Shown piece after piece: positions 13,414 to 13,655 of a DNA stretch of 13,655 nt. Made by a program: the position numbers and the translations under genes. This stretch comes from JAZKFT01 sp043760535 (lineage in GTDB: Bacteria > Bacteroidota > Bacteroidia > Chitinophagales > Chitinophagaceae), in contig JAYUOV010000148.1 in assembly GCA_043760535.1 (NCBI GenBank), forward strand, positions 1 to 13,655, read 5' to 3'. The first letter of the stretch is position 1. Each line of letters starts with the position of its first letter. The notes beneath the pieces are model-generated. The model saw only the letters and a list, made by a program, of their open reading frames with translations, was not told the origin of the DNA and searched no databases.

Positions 13414-13655
13414 TTATTCGGTAAAAGAGAAAATACTGTTAACAAATGCCGTTTTATTAAACACCAGCAGGTCTTCCATTTTTTCGCCTACGCCTATATA
13501 ACGAACTGGAATATTCATTTGATGGGATATGGCAAGAACCACGCCACCTTTTGCTGTTCCATCCAGCTTAGTAATGGCTAGGCCGGTAACTTCTGTTGCA
13601 GCCGTAAATTGCTTGGCTTGTTCTAAAGCGTTTTGGCCAGTACTCCCATCCAGCA
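13414..13655 (-). CDS. ftsY: Signal recognition particle receptor FtsY, C-terminal part
   Basis: Only the last 79 residues are inside the window; the 5' part lies beyond the right edge. The sequence begins LDGSTGQNALEQAKQF and contains TKLDGTAKGG (about residues 29-38 of the visible part), the G4 guanine-specificity motif TKLD followed by the closing-loop DGTAKGG of SRP-type GTPases. It ends with IPVRYIGVGEKMEDLLVF, the typical FtsY tail. LDGSTGQNA instead of the Ffh version, and the IGVGE...DL..F ending, separate it from Ffh. FtsY docks ribosome-nascent-chain complexes bound to SRP at the inner membrane and hydrolyses GTP jointly with Ffh. The stop codon TAA is at 13414-13416. The small secreted protein gene follows after 42 bases. 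Confidence 0.95.
   Translation of the reverse strand, partial: LDGSTGQNALEQAKQFTAATEVTGLAITKLDGTAKGGVVLAISHQMNIPVRYIGVGEKMEDLLVFNKTAFVNSIFSFTE

Overview
The window looks like ordinary chromosome from an AT-rich member of the phylum Bacteroidota, most likely the Chitinophagaceae or a close relative. Four things point there. There is a type IX secretion plug protein (a system confined to this phylum). There is an outer-membrane TonB-type receptor with an N-terminal carboxypeptidase-regulatory-like domain. Two promoters match the Bacteroidota -7 consensus TAnnTTTG. Finally, Shine-Dalgarno sites are largely absent in front of the genes. The family-level placement is inference. No phage, integrase, transposase, CRISPR array or tRNA was seen.

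Layout, left to right. Positions 1-113 are a GC-rich edge fragment that may be the 5' part of a gene running off the left side. Positions 144-310 hold short tandem repeats on both sides of a strong terminator. Next, all on the minus strand, come a TalC-type transaldolase (310-963), the signal recognition particle RNA with its own promoter (1104-1215), the type IX secretion plug protein (1274-2554), a flavin amine oxidase with a Tat-like signal (2633-3991) and an 806-residue TonB-type receptor (4088-6508). The only plus-strand gene is a SirB1/transglutaminase-like protein (6781-7665) that seems to start with TTG. It is divergent from the receptor and converges with an export operon on the minus strand.

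That operon, read from 12420 down to 7685, encodes an ABC exporter subunit, an HlyD-type adaptor and a TolC-type outer-membrane channel, enough for a complete three-part conduit across both membranes. No substrate gene is visible. The exporter's ATPase domain keeps Walker A but departs from consensus at the signature, Walker B and H-loop. The right end holds a small secreted protein of unknown function (13012-13371) and the C-terminal part of FtsY (13414 to the edge). These two probably share the terminator at 12951-12998.

How the genes relate: SRP RNA and FtsY belong to the same co-translational targeting pathway and lie about 12 kb apart here. The T9SS plug, the receptor, the oxidase, the exporter and the small protein all act in or across the cell envelope. 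I found no convincing undescribed multi-gene system. The most interesting points are the divergent ATPase in the exporter operon and two terminator hairpins whose single imperfect pair becomes a G-U wobble only in minus-strand RNA.
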